From: Ustilaginoidea virens
Taxonomy: Eukaryota > Ascomycota > Sordariomycetes > Hypocreales > Clavicipitaceae
Direction: 5' to 3'
Assembly: GCF_000687475.1 (NCBI RefSeq)
Contig: NC_057317.1
Location: 3,348,001-3,412,000 of the forward strand
DNA length: 64,000 nucleotides
Of the stretch, positions 11,690 through 24,109 are shown piece by piece (the stretch's first letter is position 1; each line of letters starts with the position of its first letter). Both the position numbers and the translations under genes were made by a program. Under the pieces are notes generated by a model. The model saw only the letters and a list, made by a program, of their open reading frames with translations, had not been told where the DNA came from and did not search any database.

Positions 11690-11745
11690 TACCTACCTAG
11701 GTACCTAGGTAGGTAGGTAGGTAAGGTTAGGTACCTACCTCCTAA
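11690..11745. repeat. CCTAGGTA / GGTAGGTA palindromic tract
   Basis: Interlaced copies of ACCTAGGT and GGTAGGTA form a palindrome-rich block. Similar blocks recur at 15290-15351, 36588-36612, 50236-50275, 50535-50600 and 62715-62732. Confidence 0.85.
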
Positions 11746-14146
11746 GGCAAGAGGTAAGCAGCAGAGTAGGCCTGAAGCCCGAGGGTCCGGCAGGAAGGCA
11801 GCGCGAGGTGAACAAGGCTTTCAAGCACAAGACGAGACAAGACCAAACAACACGTGGTTCAGCTGGCCCGCCGAAACGCCAACAATGAACAATCGGCAGG
11901 GCAAAAGGCTGGCGTCGATGCCCTGCGAAGGGAACGGATGATGGTTGCCTTGGCTTGGCCGTTGAAGACCACCAGGGGTAGCTTCGAGCCTCGAGAGGGA
12001 GATGGCGCGACAACATTGGACAGCTGGTGGATGCGCGGGCCTACTGTATCCAGGCTTGTTCGGCGGCGGCGGCAAGGTTGATCTCACCTTGTTCATTATG
12101 CTTTTTTTTTTTTTTTTTTTTTTCCTTTTGGGGGGCGGGGGGGGGGATTCGGCATAGATGGGTTACCGGTGGTGCGACGGTCAAGGCCCGGTGGTGCGTG
12201 TGGAGCTGGACGGGCTGGGTGTCTGCGACTCTGTCTGTGACTTTGGGACTCTGGGCTAGATCTGGTGCTACACCCGTACCGGCATTGTGAATCTCTCGCT
12301 CGTCCAGAGTCCTAACGTCCATTTGTTCACACACCAGGTTGAAGTCAGCGGTGGTAGGGCGCCTCCGTCGGCAGCAGTTCGTGGGGCAACTTCACAAGCG
12401 AAAGCGACTCAGGGGGGCCGGGGAAGAGGTTGAGAACCATGAGATAACGGCTAAAATCGGGAAATACTGCTTCCTACGCAGGCCGAGCGAAACCCAGGCC
12501 ATATCTCGTCTCCCAATTCGAAGGGTCTTTGCGCAAAAAAAGACAATGATGGCGAGGTCCAAGGGAACGAAAAGCACCGGATAGAGAAAGCAAGAAGGCT
12601 GATCCAGCGACAACTTGTGGGCTGGCTTAACGCTGCCGCTGCCTTATCAAAGGCCATGCGTGCACGTCCCTGAACATGCTGTGTGCGGGAAGGAACGGAC
12701 CTGCACAACAGGAAGCCGCGACCGAAGGGAAAAGCGCATGTGAGGTAATTGGCTCCCTGGCAGTTGCCGTAGAGAGCAAGTTGGAGCTGCTTGACGGCCG
12801 GGTTCCTTCCTCGTCGACTCATTGCCCTCTGAGCAGGTCTCGTCTCAACTTTGCAATTCAAGCCTGGCGTCTTCCAACCGTCTCATGGCTACCAAACCTC
12901 GTCACGCTCACGAGTCGCGACCATGACGGAAAACTGCGCTCAAAGCCCTCCCTCTCCCCCCCCCCCCTTTCTCCCTTGCCCTTTGTCCAACAGTTCGCAG
13001 CTGCAAGCTGGCAGTCTTTGCTAACCACGTCCAACTCGAACTTGTAGCCCGTTCCTCGTTTTCTTTTACGAGTTGGGCTGCCTATTGTACTCGCTTGGAT
13101 CCGGAACAATTCGAATAAAATGGCTTGGGTCAGTCTGGCTGTGCCCTGTCGAGCCCCTGCCGAGCCCTTGCCGAGGCCCTGTCCTTCGGCCGGTTCGATT
13201 CGCATACTTCGAGAGAGCGTCCTTTTGGGTATGCGCATGATCCTGCGTATTATCGACCGCACCTACGTTATAGCGTTATAGGGGCATTGTGTCAGCGTGG
13301 GGCCTGGCTAATTCCAGCCCCCATGCCGACTAAATGGACCCCACAGCGTTCGGAGTACACGGGCCAGCTTGACCCTCGCTTGACCCCCACCGTGCGTTGC
13401 GTGCGTTTACGCAACCTCTATTTCCACGCGGAAACAAAATTTTCCTCCTGACATGTTGTATTCGTGGGACTACGGAGTACATGCTCTTTCTCTAAAAGTG
13501 TCCGTGGTCAATCGCAGCGTTTTCCCTTCAAGAGAAATCTTTCGTGTCTCCCCAGCTATCCTTTGCTCACTTCCCTTCCGCCCGTCTTATTCACTGTCAA
13601 TTGGCCAGCCACCCAGTGCCGAGGCCCATTCGCTGGTTGGCTGCCCAGGTGCGCAGATTTGGTCTCGCCCTGGGCCGCACTTGGCGTTTTGATCAGTGGA
13701 GGATCGCGCATCGTGATTTGGCGCCACAGCCCCAGCGGCAACGCTAACAGCCAGAGCCCACCGTACTTAGCCACTTTCGTCATAAAATCCTCCGCCATCG
13801 ACTTATTATCCGCGCCAAGAAACCAAGTCTGGTTCAATAATAACGGCGAAAAAAAGTACCTAAAGCAGGTAGTCGTGCCATGAAAATCCCTTTCTGCCCC
13901 GAGTCTATCAGATGACTTTCTCTCGGCGTGCTTTTAGGACGGACTGGTTGCCGATAGGCTACAAGGGCAGAATAAGCCCGCACCGAGACCTGCCCCAACT
14001 CGCATTGGAAACTATAATGAAGTTACTTGACCCTCGATGCTCAAAAACTTTGTGAAAAGATGATGAAAATTCCCCGAGAACCTTGCTTGGCCTTGATCGT
14101 GGTGGGCCAGAGAAAAATCGCAGGCAGATGCCAGACAAACCTACGA

Positions 14147-14178
<32 letters not shown>

Positions 14179-15190
14179 CCGGATTCGGGGGCTGGTCCAT
14201 CTTGGCACTCGGCTGCTCCTGCCAGGAACAACCAGAACGAATCAAATTCATTTTGAACGCTGTAATTTGAATACCAGGCAAGATAGCCAAGGCAGTTGCG
14301 TGCGGCACAAGCACCAGTTCCTGCTCCTCTCCTCTCCGAAGCTTGTGCGACTGTCCGTCCGTGATGCTACCACCAGACGGATTCCCAACAGCCTTCCTTT
14401 GCGCCAGAGAGCTTATATAGCGTAGTCATTCGTCTTGATGCCTCTTTATCTTGATGCAGGTAAAAGTTGGCCCAAGCTTAGTAGAGCTTGATATGGGTGG
14501 ATTGTTACATAGTGCGTTGGCAACATCTTGCTTTGTTGTGACCCGGTTTAGATGGATGGAGATTGTTAGCTCTTGTGATTTTAGAAACTAGCAATCAGAC
14601 GGGTGGCTAAATGCTGGCTGACTCTGACCATTTGGGAAACTACCTCCTAACCTCGGGTACCTGCACTTTGGATCCCTTGATGCTTGATGTTTTGGTCTGG
14701 TACTTTGTAGCATGTACGGGGCCGAGACGAGACCTCCTTGCAGTAAGCACCTACCTCCTGGAGGCGGGGAACTGGCCAGGGAGGTATGTACAACGGAGTA
14801 CGCAGCACTCAGCACTACAGTGCCACAACGAGGCGCGAGTTTGACGGCTCTCGGGATAGGGGAGTAGATGCAAGCAGTCGGGCCTTGGCTTTTACCAGTC
14901 TGCAGGCAACCAAAAGCCAACCAGACAAATGACAAGACGAAACAGGCTCCTATGAGGGCGTCATGATGCGGACACGGGACCAGTGTGCTGCTGGCACCTT
15001 GCACCTTGCTGGAAACATAAATTCATTGGGAGGTTTGCAACGTAGTGCCAGACCTCAGCCAGGCACCGCCTTGTCCTAGTATGTAGGTGAGGCCGACCTG
15101 GCCGCCACCTGGCACAGGCAGCATGACCTGGTGTGCTATGTAGGGACTTGGAGCCTGAGGGCAGCTGTCGTGACTCGGCGCCGCGAAGGT

Positions 15191-15238
15191 TAAAAAAAAT
15201 AAAAAAAATTAAAAATAAATAAATTTTTTTTAAAAAAA
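15191..15238. repeat. A/T-only low-complexity island
   Basis: A stretch of A and T only, with poly-A and poly-T runs, in otherwise GC-rich surroundings. Confidence 0.85.
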
Positions 15239-18200
15239 ACGGGCAGGTTTGCATCCAGGCCGCACTTGCCTCACTTACCTTGGGTACCTCCTCCTGGTAG
15301 GTAGGACTAGTAGGTAGTACTGGTAGGTAGTACTGGTAGGTAGTACTTTGTACAACGGCGCGGGTTGGAGGGTTAGGGCCGGTCCTCCCTCCCACAATTT
15401 CCATTCAGTTTGTTCTTGTTGCTTTGTTGCCCCCAACTCTGCCTTTACCCTTTACCACGTCCTGCTCGTGCACACATGGGCTCGATCGAAACCTGTCAAA
15501 ATCTGCCTGCATTGGACTTGGAAGCCATGCCGAATCCTGACTTTGACAGTCCTCCGTACCAGTAGGATTCGACGTCCAGGGCATCAACCATCAACAGCCA
15601 CTGCGTGACCCGACGACAGCAATGTCTGAAGCAAGCCGAGGGGCCCAACGGCCAGGTTGGCGGCGGCCGCAGCCCTCGTCGCTCAACATTGGTGCTGCTC
15701 ACTTGCAGCGTCCGCAGTTATTAGGCGCCCTTTAGGCGTTTTAGGCGCGGGCAACGTGTACGTAAACGTGGCCCATGAGGTTAGGTGCCCAAGTTGGGTG
15801 ACAGGTCCGCCGGCCCGTTAGTGTGGGGGGGAGGAAGGTGGGGCAGGTGGGGTCTCAATCTCTCCGCCCCGTGCCACAGAATCAGACCAGACACTCACCG
15901 CGCTCCAGACATTAGTCCAACCGGTTTTTATTGAAATTCCCAACCGTCGTTCGACGATCCACCAGTGCAAGGGGAACGGCTGGGAGACTCCCGCCGACGC
16001 ACGGCCCAGTTCGCGTCTCGAGCTTCTTCTTTCAGATGGCCGACCCCCAAGGAGCAGCCGTCATTTTATTTTGCGTCGGTTGCACCAAAAGACCTTGTTG
16101 AAAAATCCCGCGACCAAACAACCAGACGACCAGACGACCAGACGCTGCCTACCTGCGCATCATCCTAGCTCCGGAAAGCGTAGCCCGTCTGGTCAACTTA
16201 TTGGAACATGAAACAGGCGGGCAACCACCCTTTTTTTTTTCTTTTTTTTTTTTTTTCAACATGCCGTGTCCGACTAGAATTTGCTGTTGAGCCCTCAGGA
16301 ACCTACGTCCGTGCGTGAAGCTTCCCTATCCACCAGGTAGGTATGTAGAGCCTCCAGATCGATTACCTTGGGCATCTAACTTTTAGGTATCAAGTGCGTT
16401 CGTACATAAAAGCAGTTGACCAGACTGGCAATTTTCCTTCACAATCGATAAAAATACCTCTGCAGGCAACGTCAGTCCTGCAGGTGGGACGGAACGAAAG
16501 CACTCGGATCGCTGGATCTTGACCGTAGCTTTCGTGAGCTCCTTGCAGAGAAGCGTGGCTAAACTCTCCGAACTCATGCGCAAACCACTTGCTGCTGAAT
16601 CAGCAGAATTTGAAGGAGCGGGTGTCGAATCTGTGAGGTTGTCGTTGGTTGTGCAAAGTTTGTTTGACTTCTTAAGGGGGAGCGCCATTACATGTTTGGG
16701 CAACGGATCGGCTTCGCTCCCTGCCTATATGCCATGCCGTTCATCAGCTGGAAGTGGCCAAGGGCAACGGCAAACATTGACCAACCAAGCCATGTTCATT
16801 CACCCGGCTGATTATTGCCGCAGACGGCCAGCTGCATGTCTCGGAAAACAGCAAGCCATCGCGCACTTACGGAGGTACATGGAATGCAACCTGCTTGCCC
16901 CTTAAACCGCTTAGGGCCCAGGTCCAATCCCGATCCGCCTGCCCGGGTCGGAAGTCGTCAGGCAGTGTTCGGGTTAGGAACCACCTACGGCCTGCCACTA
17001 CAACGTCAAGCCATCATCATCATCACCATCACCGCCAACGGTTACCCGCCTTTAGAGCTCGGCTCCGGGTGATGGAGAAAGAGAGCCACGCGACAAACGT
17101 TGGGATAAACCTTTGTGCTCAGATGCAGTGAGGCCACCTTTGGGGTCAACGTCTATTTTTGTAATTTGACCATGCTGGAATGCGTGTCACCAAGGAAAGA
17201 AAATATCGACCAACCCCGTGACATGGGGCACAGCCGGTGCGACGTTTTCCAGGCCACTCTTTGGAAAAGCTTTGCCTATTTTTCCATTAGAGTCGTGTTA
17301 TCGACCAGCCTCGACGACAATCGATGACAATCAATGATAATCAGGAGGGCAGTGCCCGGTACGAACGTATCGTAATCTACTTGGCTTGTTCAGTTCGTTC
17401 TCGACCCAGCGACTGTGAGGAAAGCATTGAGACCATGAACTAAGATGCGCAACAGCAATGCCTAGCCAAATGGACCTTGTCGAGGAGCTGCACCGGCGCC
17501 GTCAGGCACGCTTCAAGGAGGCTTGGGATATCTCTCCATTCAAAAGCGCAGTCAAACTACAGGAACCTCCATCACATGACGCTTGGACCATGGAATGAGC
17601 GTCTGCGACATGGCAGCATGAAGCTGCAAACAATGAATGCAATATCAAATCGCCTTCACAGTCTGAATGACTGGACTGCGGATGGAACAGACGACGCCTG
17701 CCAAAAACAGGGCCCTATAACGCCTGCCTTGCTTTCTTTAACCTAGTTTGGCATGGTACAAGATACCCTTAGTCGACAGGATGACAATGCGCGATTCCGA
17801 TTCCGGTGAGGCTAACGCTTCGCTCGCATATGGGCCAGGGGGCGAAGAAGGGGCTTGCCAACAAACCAATGAAAACATTCTCCCTCCGGCCGTTTATTGA
17901 TTAATGCAAGGGCAAATCCAAGTCGAGCTGAGGTAGCCGGACAGGCACTAACTCAAGTTTCGACTGGCCCAAGACATGAGCAAGTATCGGCCGACGACAG
18001 CCGAGAGCCGTAGAGTTTTACGCGACTGAACATGGAAAGGGAGGATATCGTCTGGAAACGAGACTGGTGCACCATGATGCTCACATGATGCTCAGGTTCG
18101 CCCGGGCCAAAGAAAGCTTGGGATGGGATGCACACAGCCCCGCTTATGCAACCATCCCAGACGCTTTCTATGCCCATGACCGACTAATAAAGGGGAGGCA

Positions 18201-18790
18201 GACGCCTGCGACCCCGGCCCTTGGCAGGGAAGATCGAACGAGAGTGCAAAAGCGAAGTTCTGCTCAGTCTCGTGCTCCGGCCTCGGTGATTTTGGCGGAT
18301 ACCAAGCCGAGTGGAATTCTGTACGGCAAGAAGGGGACGACGGAAGACGCACAGCAAGCCCAACCGTTCGGAGGGGTGGGAAAGCAAGACTACCCCCGAA
18401 GTGAGTGAGTTTTCCGTGACTCCGTGCTGCGCAGCAAGTCTATTCGCCCTTGTTGACATGATCCTTTGGAAAAAAATTCCAGGTTTGTTGGCTTGATCAG
18501 AGTCAGGGCAGGCCAAGCCGCCATGCCATCATCCCTGCCCGCGCCCCGCCATTAGCCATGGGCTGAACCAAACTGTCGGGTCGAGGTGGAGGCGTGCGAA
18601 ACGAAGATGCGAGGCGAGCCGTGCATGTAGCTATTCTTGTTTGCTCCGTGCAGAACTCTGCAGAGAAAGGCCGTGTACTCCGCGAGCAAGGTACGTGCGT
18701 GTTGCCGGCTGCTGCTGCTGCTGCTGCTGTGCTCTGCAAACTTGTTGAGCGGTGTGACTTATCACGGAGTATTTAGTTTTGCAAAATGAC

Positions 18791-18832
18791 GAAAATCGAA
18801 AATCGAAAATCGAAAATCGAAAATCGAAAATC
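18791..18832. repeat. (GAAAATC)6 minisatellite
   Basis: Six perfect tandem copies of a 7-bp unit in a gene-free region. Confidence 0.95.
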
Positions 18833-20314
18833 AACCCCCGTGCCCAATACCCCGGCCCATCCACCCGTTGGCCCTCCTTTCTTCACTCAAGCAGAAGCTG
18901 AGGACCAGAATATGAGTCGGCAAAACATGGGGCGGGCCGCGAGTCAGCTGGTAGCTGCGTCAACGGGCGAAGCTGTCACCTTGTTGCACTCGCACTCGAT
19001 ACTTTGGACTCGAGAACCAACGGCGATTTGGAGAGACTGCTTCCCCCACCTGGTCGCGCTGCCATGCGGGATCTACACGCGCTGCTTGCTTGTTTCTTCA
19101 AGTCTTTGCCAACGTCCTGTTTGATTTCCTGTCCCCCCACCCCCCCCCCCCCCCCCCCTGGCTTTTGGAGAGTATCCCGATTCGCGAGCAAGGAGTCTTG
19201 TAAGCCCAAACTATCCCAATCCCACTCTGGTGACAACACAGGCCAGCTACCTGCCCAACTCACCGGTTTGGGCACCGGCTTGATCTTCCTCCTGGAACAG
19301 CCACACCCCCGTCGCCAAAATTCACAGTCCGCTGCCGAGCAAACAGAACAGAAAGCTGCTGGGCAAAGGTTCAGCGATAGTGGTTTCGCGGCCGCGGCAA
19401 ATCGACCCAAGCGCCACAAGCGGCGCTTAGCTCCCGCCGCGGCGGCCTGCAGACCTCGGGGATCAGGGTCCAAGTTTATTGCCGTCAAGTGCCCAGGGGA
19501 GATTGCTACTGGCCGAGCACATAACCTTGGAGGCCCCGTTCGGCCGGGCGGCCTGTGGGTGCTGGCGAACGAGCCACCTGTTTTGCTCGGGGGCAGCGGG
19601 ACAAGCCCGTTGACTAGTAGGTCAAACCTGCCAAAACCGGACCGCGTGGCAGCGGTCGCGAGACGAGACTCGCGTGAGGACGAATCCCCCCTGGGCTGAT
19701 GCGGCCGTTAACAAGTGATGCCATGTCATGTCAGGAGCGCAGCGCAAGGGCGCCAGCGAGGTGCATGATACAGACTAGGGGGTAAGGGGCAGCTCAATCA
19801 CAGGAGCAGAAGAGAAGAAGAGCAAGTACTGTCGTTTGACTGAATACGAAAATAACCTACTTTACATTGACGCAGCGAAACATGCCCGACCCAGGAGTCT
19901 TCTGGGGAAACAAAAAAAAGGAAAAACGAAAAAGAAAAGAAAAACTTGCAATCTACCCGCCATATTTTGCGCATCTACATGGAGCTCCCATGGATCAAAG
20001 GCCCTCCCCCCCCCTGTATTTTTCTTCTTTCCCCTTTTGTATTACTTTTTTTTCAACTTCATCCCCAGTTTTGCTTTGCGTACCACCCCCAGGCCATGCA
20101 AAATGGGCGGGCAAGAACAAGCTCCGCCAGGGGGGAGATTCCCTCCCGCAACAACGCCCGTCACATGTCCCCGGGGTACCACTACAATGCACGTAGTAGT
20201 TGCAGATAGCCCGGACGGAGCGGGCCGTGATGCCGTCCGCGCCGGGACACAGAAACCTTGCGGGCACGTTTGACCCTGCCTGCCTGCCTGCCTGCGGGGG
20301 CAACGGCCGTCGTT

Positions 20315-21143
20315 CTACCACTCATACTCGCCGTTCGCTTTGTGGAACACGTACTCCTTGCCGTTGACGGTGAGAACGCCATCCTTGAGGGTGCATTTCC
20401 TGCGGGGGTGGGGCATGTCAAGTCTCTGCAGTTTCCGGGGCAGCAAAGGGAAATCCCGACAGCGACAGACGCGGGGGATTGGCAAACCGGGGGAGGGGGG
20501 GCAAGGAAGGAAAGGAAAGGAAAGGAAAGGAAAGGAAAGGGGAAATGAGCTGAGGGAGGGGAGAGTCAGCGTACCATTTGTTCTTGACACGCTGCACCTT
20601 GTCGTACATGCACAGCATGATGTGGCCCAGGCCCTCGTCGTCGACCTCGTCGTCGTCGTGGTCGTCTTCGGGATCGTCGAGATCCGAGTTGATGGCGTCC
20701 TCGTCGTCAATGTCGTCGTCAAGGTCGTCGTCGCCGCCGCCGTCGTGGCCTGCGACAACGCCTCTGCTCCCGCGGGTTCGGCTCGACGATGCGGCGCCGC
20801 GGCTGGGCCGGGCAGCCCTCTTGAGAGGAAGCATGAGGCCGCCGCCTTCCATGGCCTTGGCCCTGGCGGCGATTTGGTCGTGAAGAAGGCCGTCAATGTC
20901 GACACGGCCGAGCTCGCGCAGCGTGCCCTGCGCGCCTCGCCGCATCAGTATCCCCTGGAAGTCGGCGCCGTCGGCGGGGCCGTCGGTCTGGCCGTTGCTG
21001 ATGCTCGAAGGGCCAGCCGAGTCCTGCTGCGGCGGGGAGGGGGTCTGGTTGTGTTGCAGATGCTGCTGATGCTGATGCTGATGCTGATGCTGATGCTGAT
21101 GCTGATGCTGATGCTGATGCTGCTGATGCTGCTGATGCTGCTG

Positions 21144-21185
<42 letters not shown>

Positions 21186-22714
21186 ACCCATTCGGTCTTG
21201 GATAGCGTTGATGGAGCCTGCTGCTCGCACGCCGTACTGGAGCTGGAGCTGCTGGGCTGCTCTGCTGGCGGCCACGCTGTTCTTGTTGTCTATGCTGCTG
21301 TAGCTCGGCAAGGCTGGCATGGAGGGCCCTTGGGTGCCGGGCTCCTGCTTGATTGCTGGCTCGGGCTTGACGGCCTCCTGTTCCACCTTGACGCCGTTGT
21401 GGCCCGTGGCTGCCAAGGCGCCGACGTTGGGCAGGGACGGGGTGGGAGGGAACTGGGGTTGGGGGGTTGTCGGCTGAGCTGCCGGCGCGGGAGCCGGGGC
21501 CGGGGCCGGGGGCGGCGGCACAGGAGCCGCCGGAGCAGGAGGAGGAGGATCCGGCTTTGGATCCCAGGGGAACCGAGCCACATCAAGCTGAGACAGCTTC
21601 CGTTGCCATCCCTAGCGAGCTGTGTCAGCCAAATCAATCAAATAAAGCTCGGGGCCGGGAGGGGGTCATGGGTGTGTGTTTCCGTGAATTAGCCTGCGGG
21701 CATGACAGCTCGGGGAAATAGGAAGTGAGCAGGCGCTCTTTTTGGAAAGCATCACAGGCAAGGGGGAGGACGGAAGCATGGCCACGCAATGTCGTCGAAA
21801 AAAAAAAAGGGGGGGGGGGGAGGAAATTCCAGGCCATTTCCCGTGCAGCAGCATTCTTCCCATTCTTCCCGGCGACTGGCGACCAGCGACCACGGCAAGT
21901 TGACAGCCCTCAGGTTGCGCAAGTCGATGGCCCAGCGTAAGGCGCGTCCCGAGGGTTTGGGACCTAAAATAGGCGGCACGTGACCGGGGGGGGGGGGGGT
22001 GTTTGCTGCCTGGGCAAGGCAAGGCAAGGCAAGGGCGAAGGCGCGAGGGGCCCAGTTGGTTGGGCGCCGGTTGGTCGAGCAGGGGGCGGCTTGGGGGGCG
22101 GCTTGGGGGGGATTTTAAAAAAGGCCCATATAGCGCAGGGCCGCCCGCCTCCTGCCCGCTCCTCCCAGGCAACCACAACCACTGGGCCTCGAATTCTCTT
22201 GCGCCGGCCGTCGCCCCCTTGCCATGCCATGCCATGCCGGCCCGCCACCTCTGTCCGACGGGTTGAACCGTCGAACCCTTTTTTGCCAAGGGGACTGCCA
22301 TGTCGCATCGATTCTTTTTTTTTTTTTTCTTTTGCTTGTTTCCACGGTGCAAAAGGGGGAAAGCAAGCGGGTGGGTGATCCAAGGCTCTCTGCGTCTGGC
22401 CGTCTCGGGAGGATGCCAGGATTATTGCCGTGACTTTTTTTTGTAGTCGGTCGGCCGCTCCTCTTGGCCCGGCCTGGACCTGTGGCCTCCCTTGGGCCAA
22501 GTCGCGCCGGGAACAAAATCCATCAATGTAGCCAAGGTCGGTGCAAGTGGCAGTTGGGCAGACTAACAAGGGCGAAAGAAAGCAGGAGACTCACCAGACG
22601 CAGTTCCTCCAGAACGCTCTCCTCCACGCCGCTCTCCTCAAAGTCCACCCGGGAGCTGTTGATGACCTCCTCGATGATGGTCTGGTAGACCGTTCCCACC
22701 GCCTGATTTGACAT
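20315..22714 (-). CDS. TOA1: Transcription initiation factor IIA large subunit
   Basis: General RNA polymerase II factor that binds TBP on promoter DNA with the small TFIIA subunit. Three exons give 413 aa: 22714-22595, 21611-20575 and 20399-20315. The N-terminal four-helix-bundle part is MSNQAVGTVYQTIIEEVI...ESVLEELRL, continuing as GWQRKLSQLDVARFPWDP. The middle is Pro/Gln rich with a long Gln/His tract. An acidic block (DLDDPEDDHDDDEVDDEGLG) precedes the C-terminal beta-barrel part HIMLCMYDKVQRVKNKWKC...VNGKEYVFHKANGEYEW. Conserved ends on both sides make the assignment firm. Intron 1 (22594-21612) is about 983 nt, very long for a fungus, with GTGAGT and CTAG ends. Intron 2 (20574-20400, GTACGC...GCAG) holds a GGAAA repeat. 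Confidence 0.92.
21058..21185. repeat. CTGATG / CTG microsatellite coding Gln/His in TOA1
   Basis: A TGATGC-hexanucleotide run passes into a CTG-triplet run. On the coding strand it gives alternating His-Gln followed by pure Gln, in the non-conserved linker of TFIIA. Confidence 0.95.
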
Positions 22715-24109
22715 GACGGGCCTTTTTTGGAGACGCACTGGTGAGCGTGCCTGCGTGCAACGGAGTTGGCCTGGGATCCCGGGGTTCCGGCACGCCAAAG
22801 GTGCTTTCCGGGGACAAAAGACGAAAGGACCCGTGGCAATTGACGGCTCGAGAAACTGCCGGCCGGGTCGTGACGAGTCGCGTATGGAATCGGGCCTGGC
22901 GGTTGCCTGCTGCTTGCTGCCCGCTGCCCGCTGCCTTCTGCCTGCTTCCTGTCGCTGTCGCTGGGCCAAGCGCAGCCAAAGGTTTCTGTCGATGGCGTCT
23001 TGAGGCCCTGCTTTGCAAGGACTGATGGTAGGGAGAATGACGAGGGGGGGGAGGTATGTATGTGTGTGTATGCCTGTCCGTGTGTGTGCTTCGCAACGTC
23101 GTGCTCTGGTCGCTTCCCGTTCGGTGCCGTCACTGTCGGTCAGTCTGGTGGAGACTCGCTTGGCCCGTGGTGTTGATGGTCGCAGCCCGTGATGATGCAG
23201 CCCGTGATGGTGCAGCCCGTGATGGTGCAGCCCGTGATGGTGGTGGTGGTGGTGGTGGTGGTGCAATGGGTAAAGTTGGCGGCAACCATGTCGACTTGGA
23301 CTGCGTAGCCGCCTCCGCTGCAGCAAGACTGCTTAGTAAGTCCGCTGGCGCTAGCGCCCGCCCTCCCTGATCAAGACCAGATCTCCACCTCCGTGCCAGC
23401 TGCAGCTCCAGCTCCAGCTCCAGCTCCAGCTGCAATCAGATGAGCACTGCGCCGCAACTGTACCTGAGCACGAAGCACCAACGAAGACCAGACGACTTCC
23501 CGGCTTCCCGACTTCCAACCACACATAAACATGATTCATTCAGTGCGGCACAACATGGATGCCGTCCGAACCAGCCAGCCACTGCAAAGTCACGACAACG
23601 ACAAACAACATTTCCTTCACGTCTCCTCAACACGCGTCTTGTTTTTCACGTCACGGCAGTCTTGGGAAGCTTCCCACCCTCTAGTCACAACGTCAACGAT
23701 TTTACTACCAACGTCCCCATTCCGTTATTATCGAGACAAACATTTTCCGTCCTAGTCCCCCCCCCCCTCTGAGATTCTGAAAGCATATACAATCTGGTGA
23801 TACCCTTAATGTCAAACCGTAAGCCTATGTATGGTAGACCGTTCCAACCAACATGATTTGCTTATGCGTGGAGAAGCGCTTTCGTGCCACGGGCTGGAAA
23901 AAAAAAGGAAGAAAAAAAAGAGCAGGAAATGGATTCAAAAACTTCCCCAAGGCGCCACGCCACGCTTCTGAAACTTGACCACGACGCTACTAGAGTCGAC
24001 AAGACAAGCCTGATCAAAACAGGTCCCTTGCCTACCGTTCGACAGGCTGATGGGCCTGGCCACGCCCATGGTTGACATTGACACGACTTTGCTCATCTGT
24101 TTCTCTGTT
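22715..24109. other. Intergenic region upstream of TOA1 and downstream of CDC20
   Basis: No gene seen. It should contain the TOA1 promoter and CDC20 3' UTR. It has CTGCCTGCTGCCCGCTG-type repeats (22905-22945), a tandem of CCCGTGATGGTGCAG (about 23185-23245) running into GGT triplets, and (CAGCTC)n at 23399-23432. Confidence 0.6.

Larger units (their letters stand above)
11134..20314. other. About 9 kb without a supportable gene
   Basis: Both strands lack frames with family resemblance or convincing exon chains. The sequence is mixed-composition intergenic DNA with CCTAGGTA tracts (11690-11745, 15290-15351), T runs (about 12102-12123 and 14153-14178), an A/T-only island (15191-15238), a (GAAAATC)6 array (18791-18832), a (GCT)n run (18708-18731) and a C run (19140-19159). 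A minus-strand frame at 16703-16383 (LATLLCKELTKATVKIQ) is the most protein-like fragment, but is too short to defend. The right end contains the TOA1 3' region. Confidence 0.45.

Noticed and set aside
16383..16703. Minus-strand fragment with LATLLCKELTKATVKIQ
   Set aside because: Compositionally plausible, but short, without neighbours, splice chain or recognisable family.
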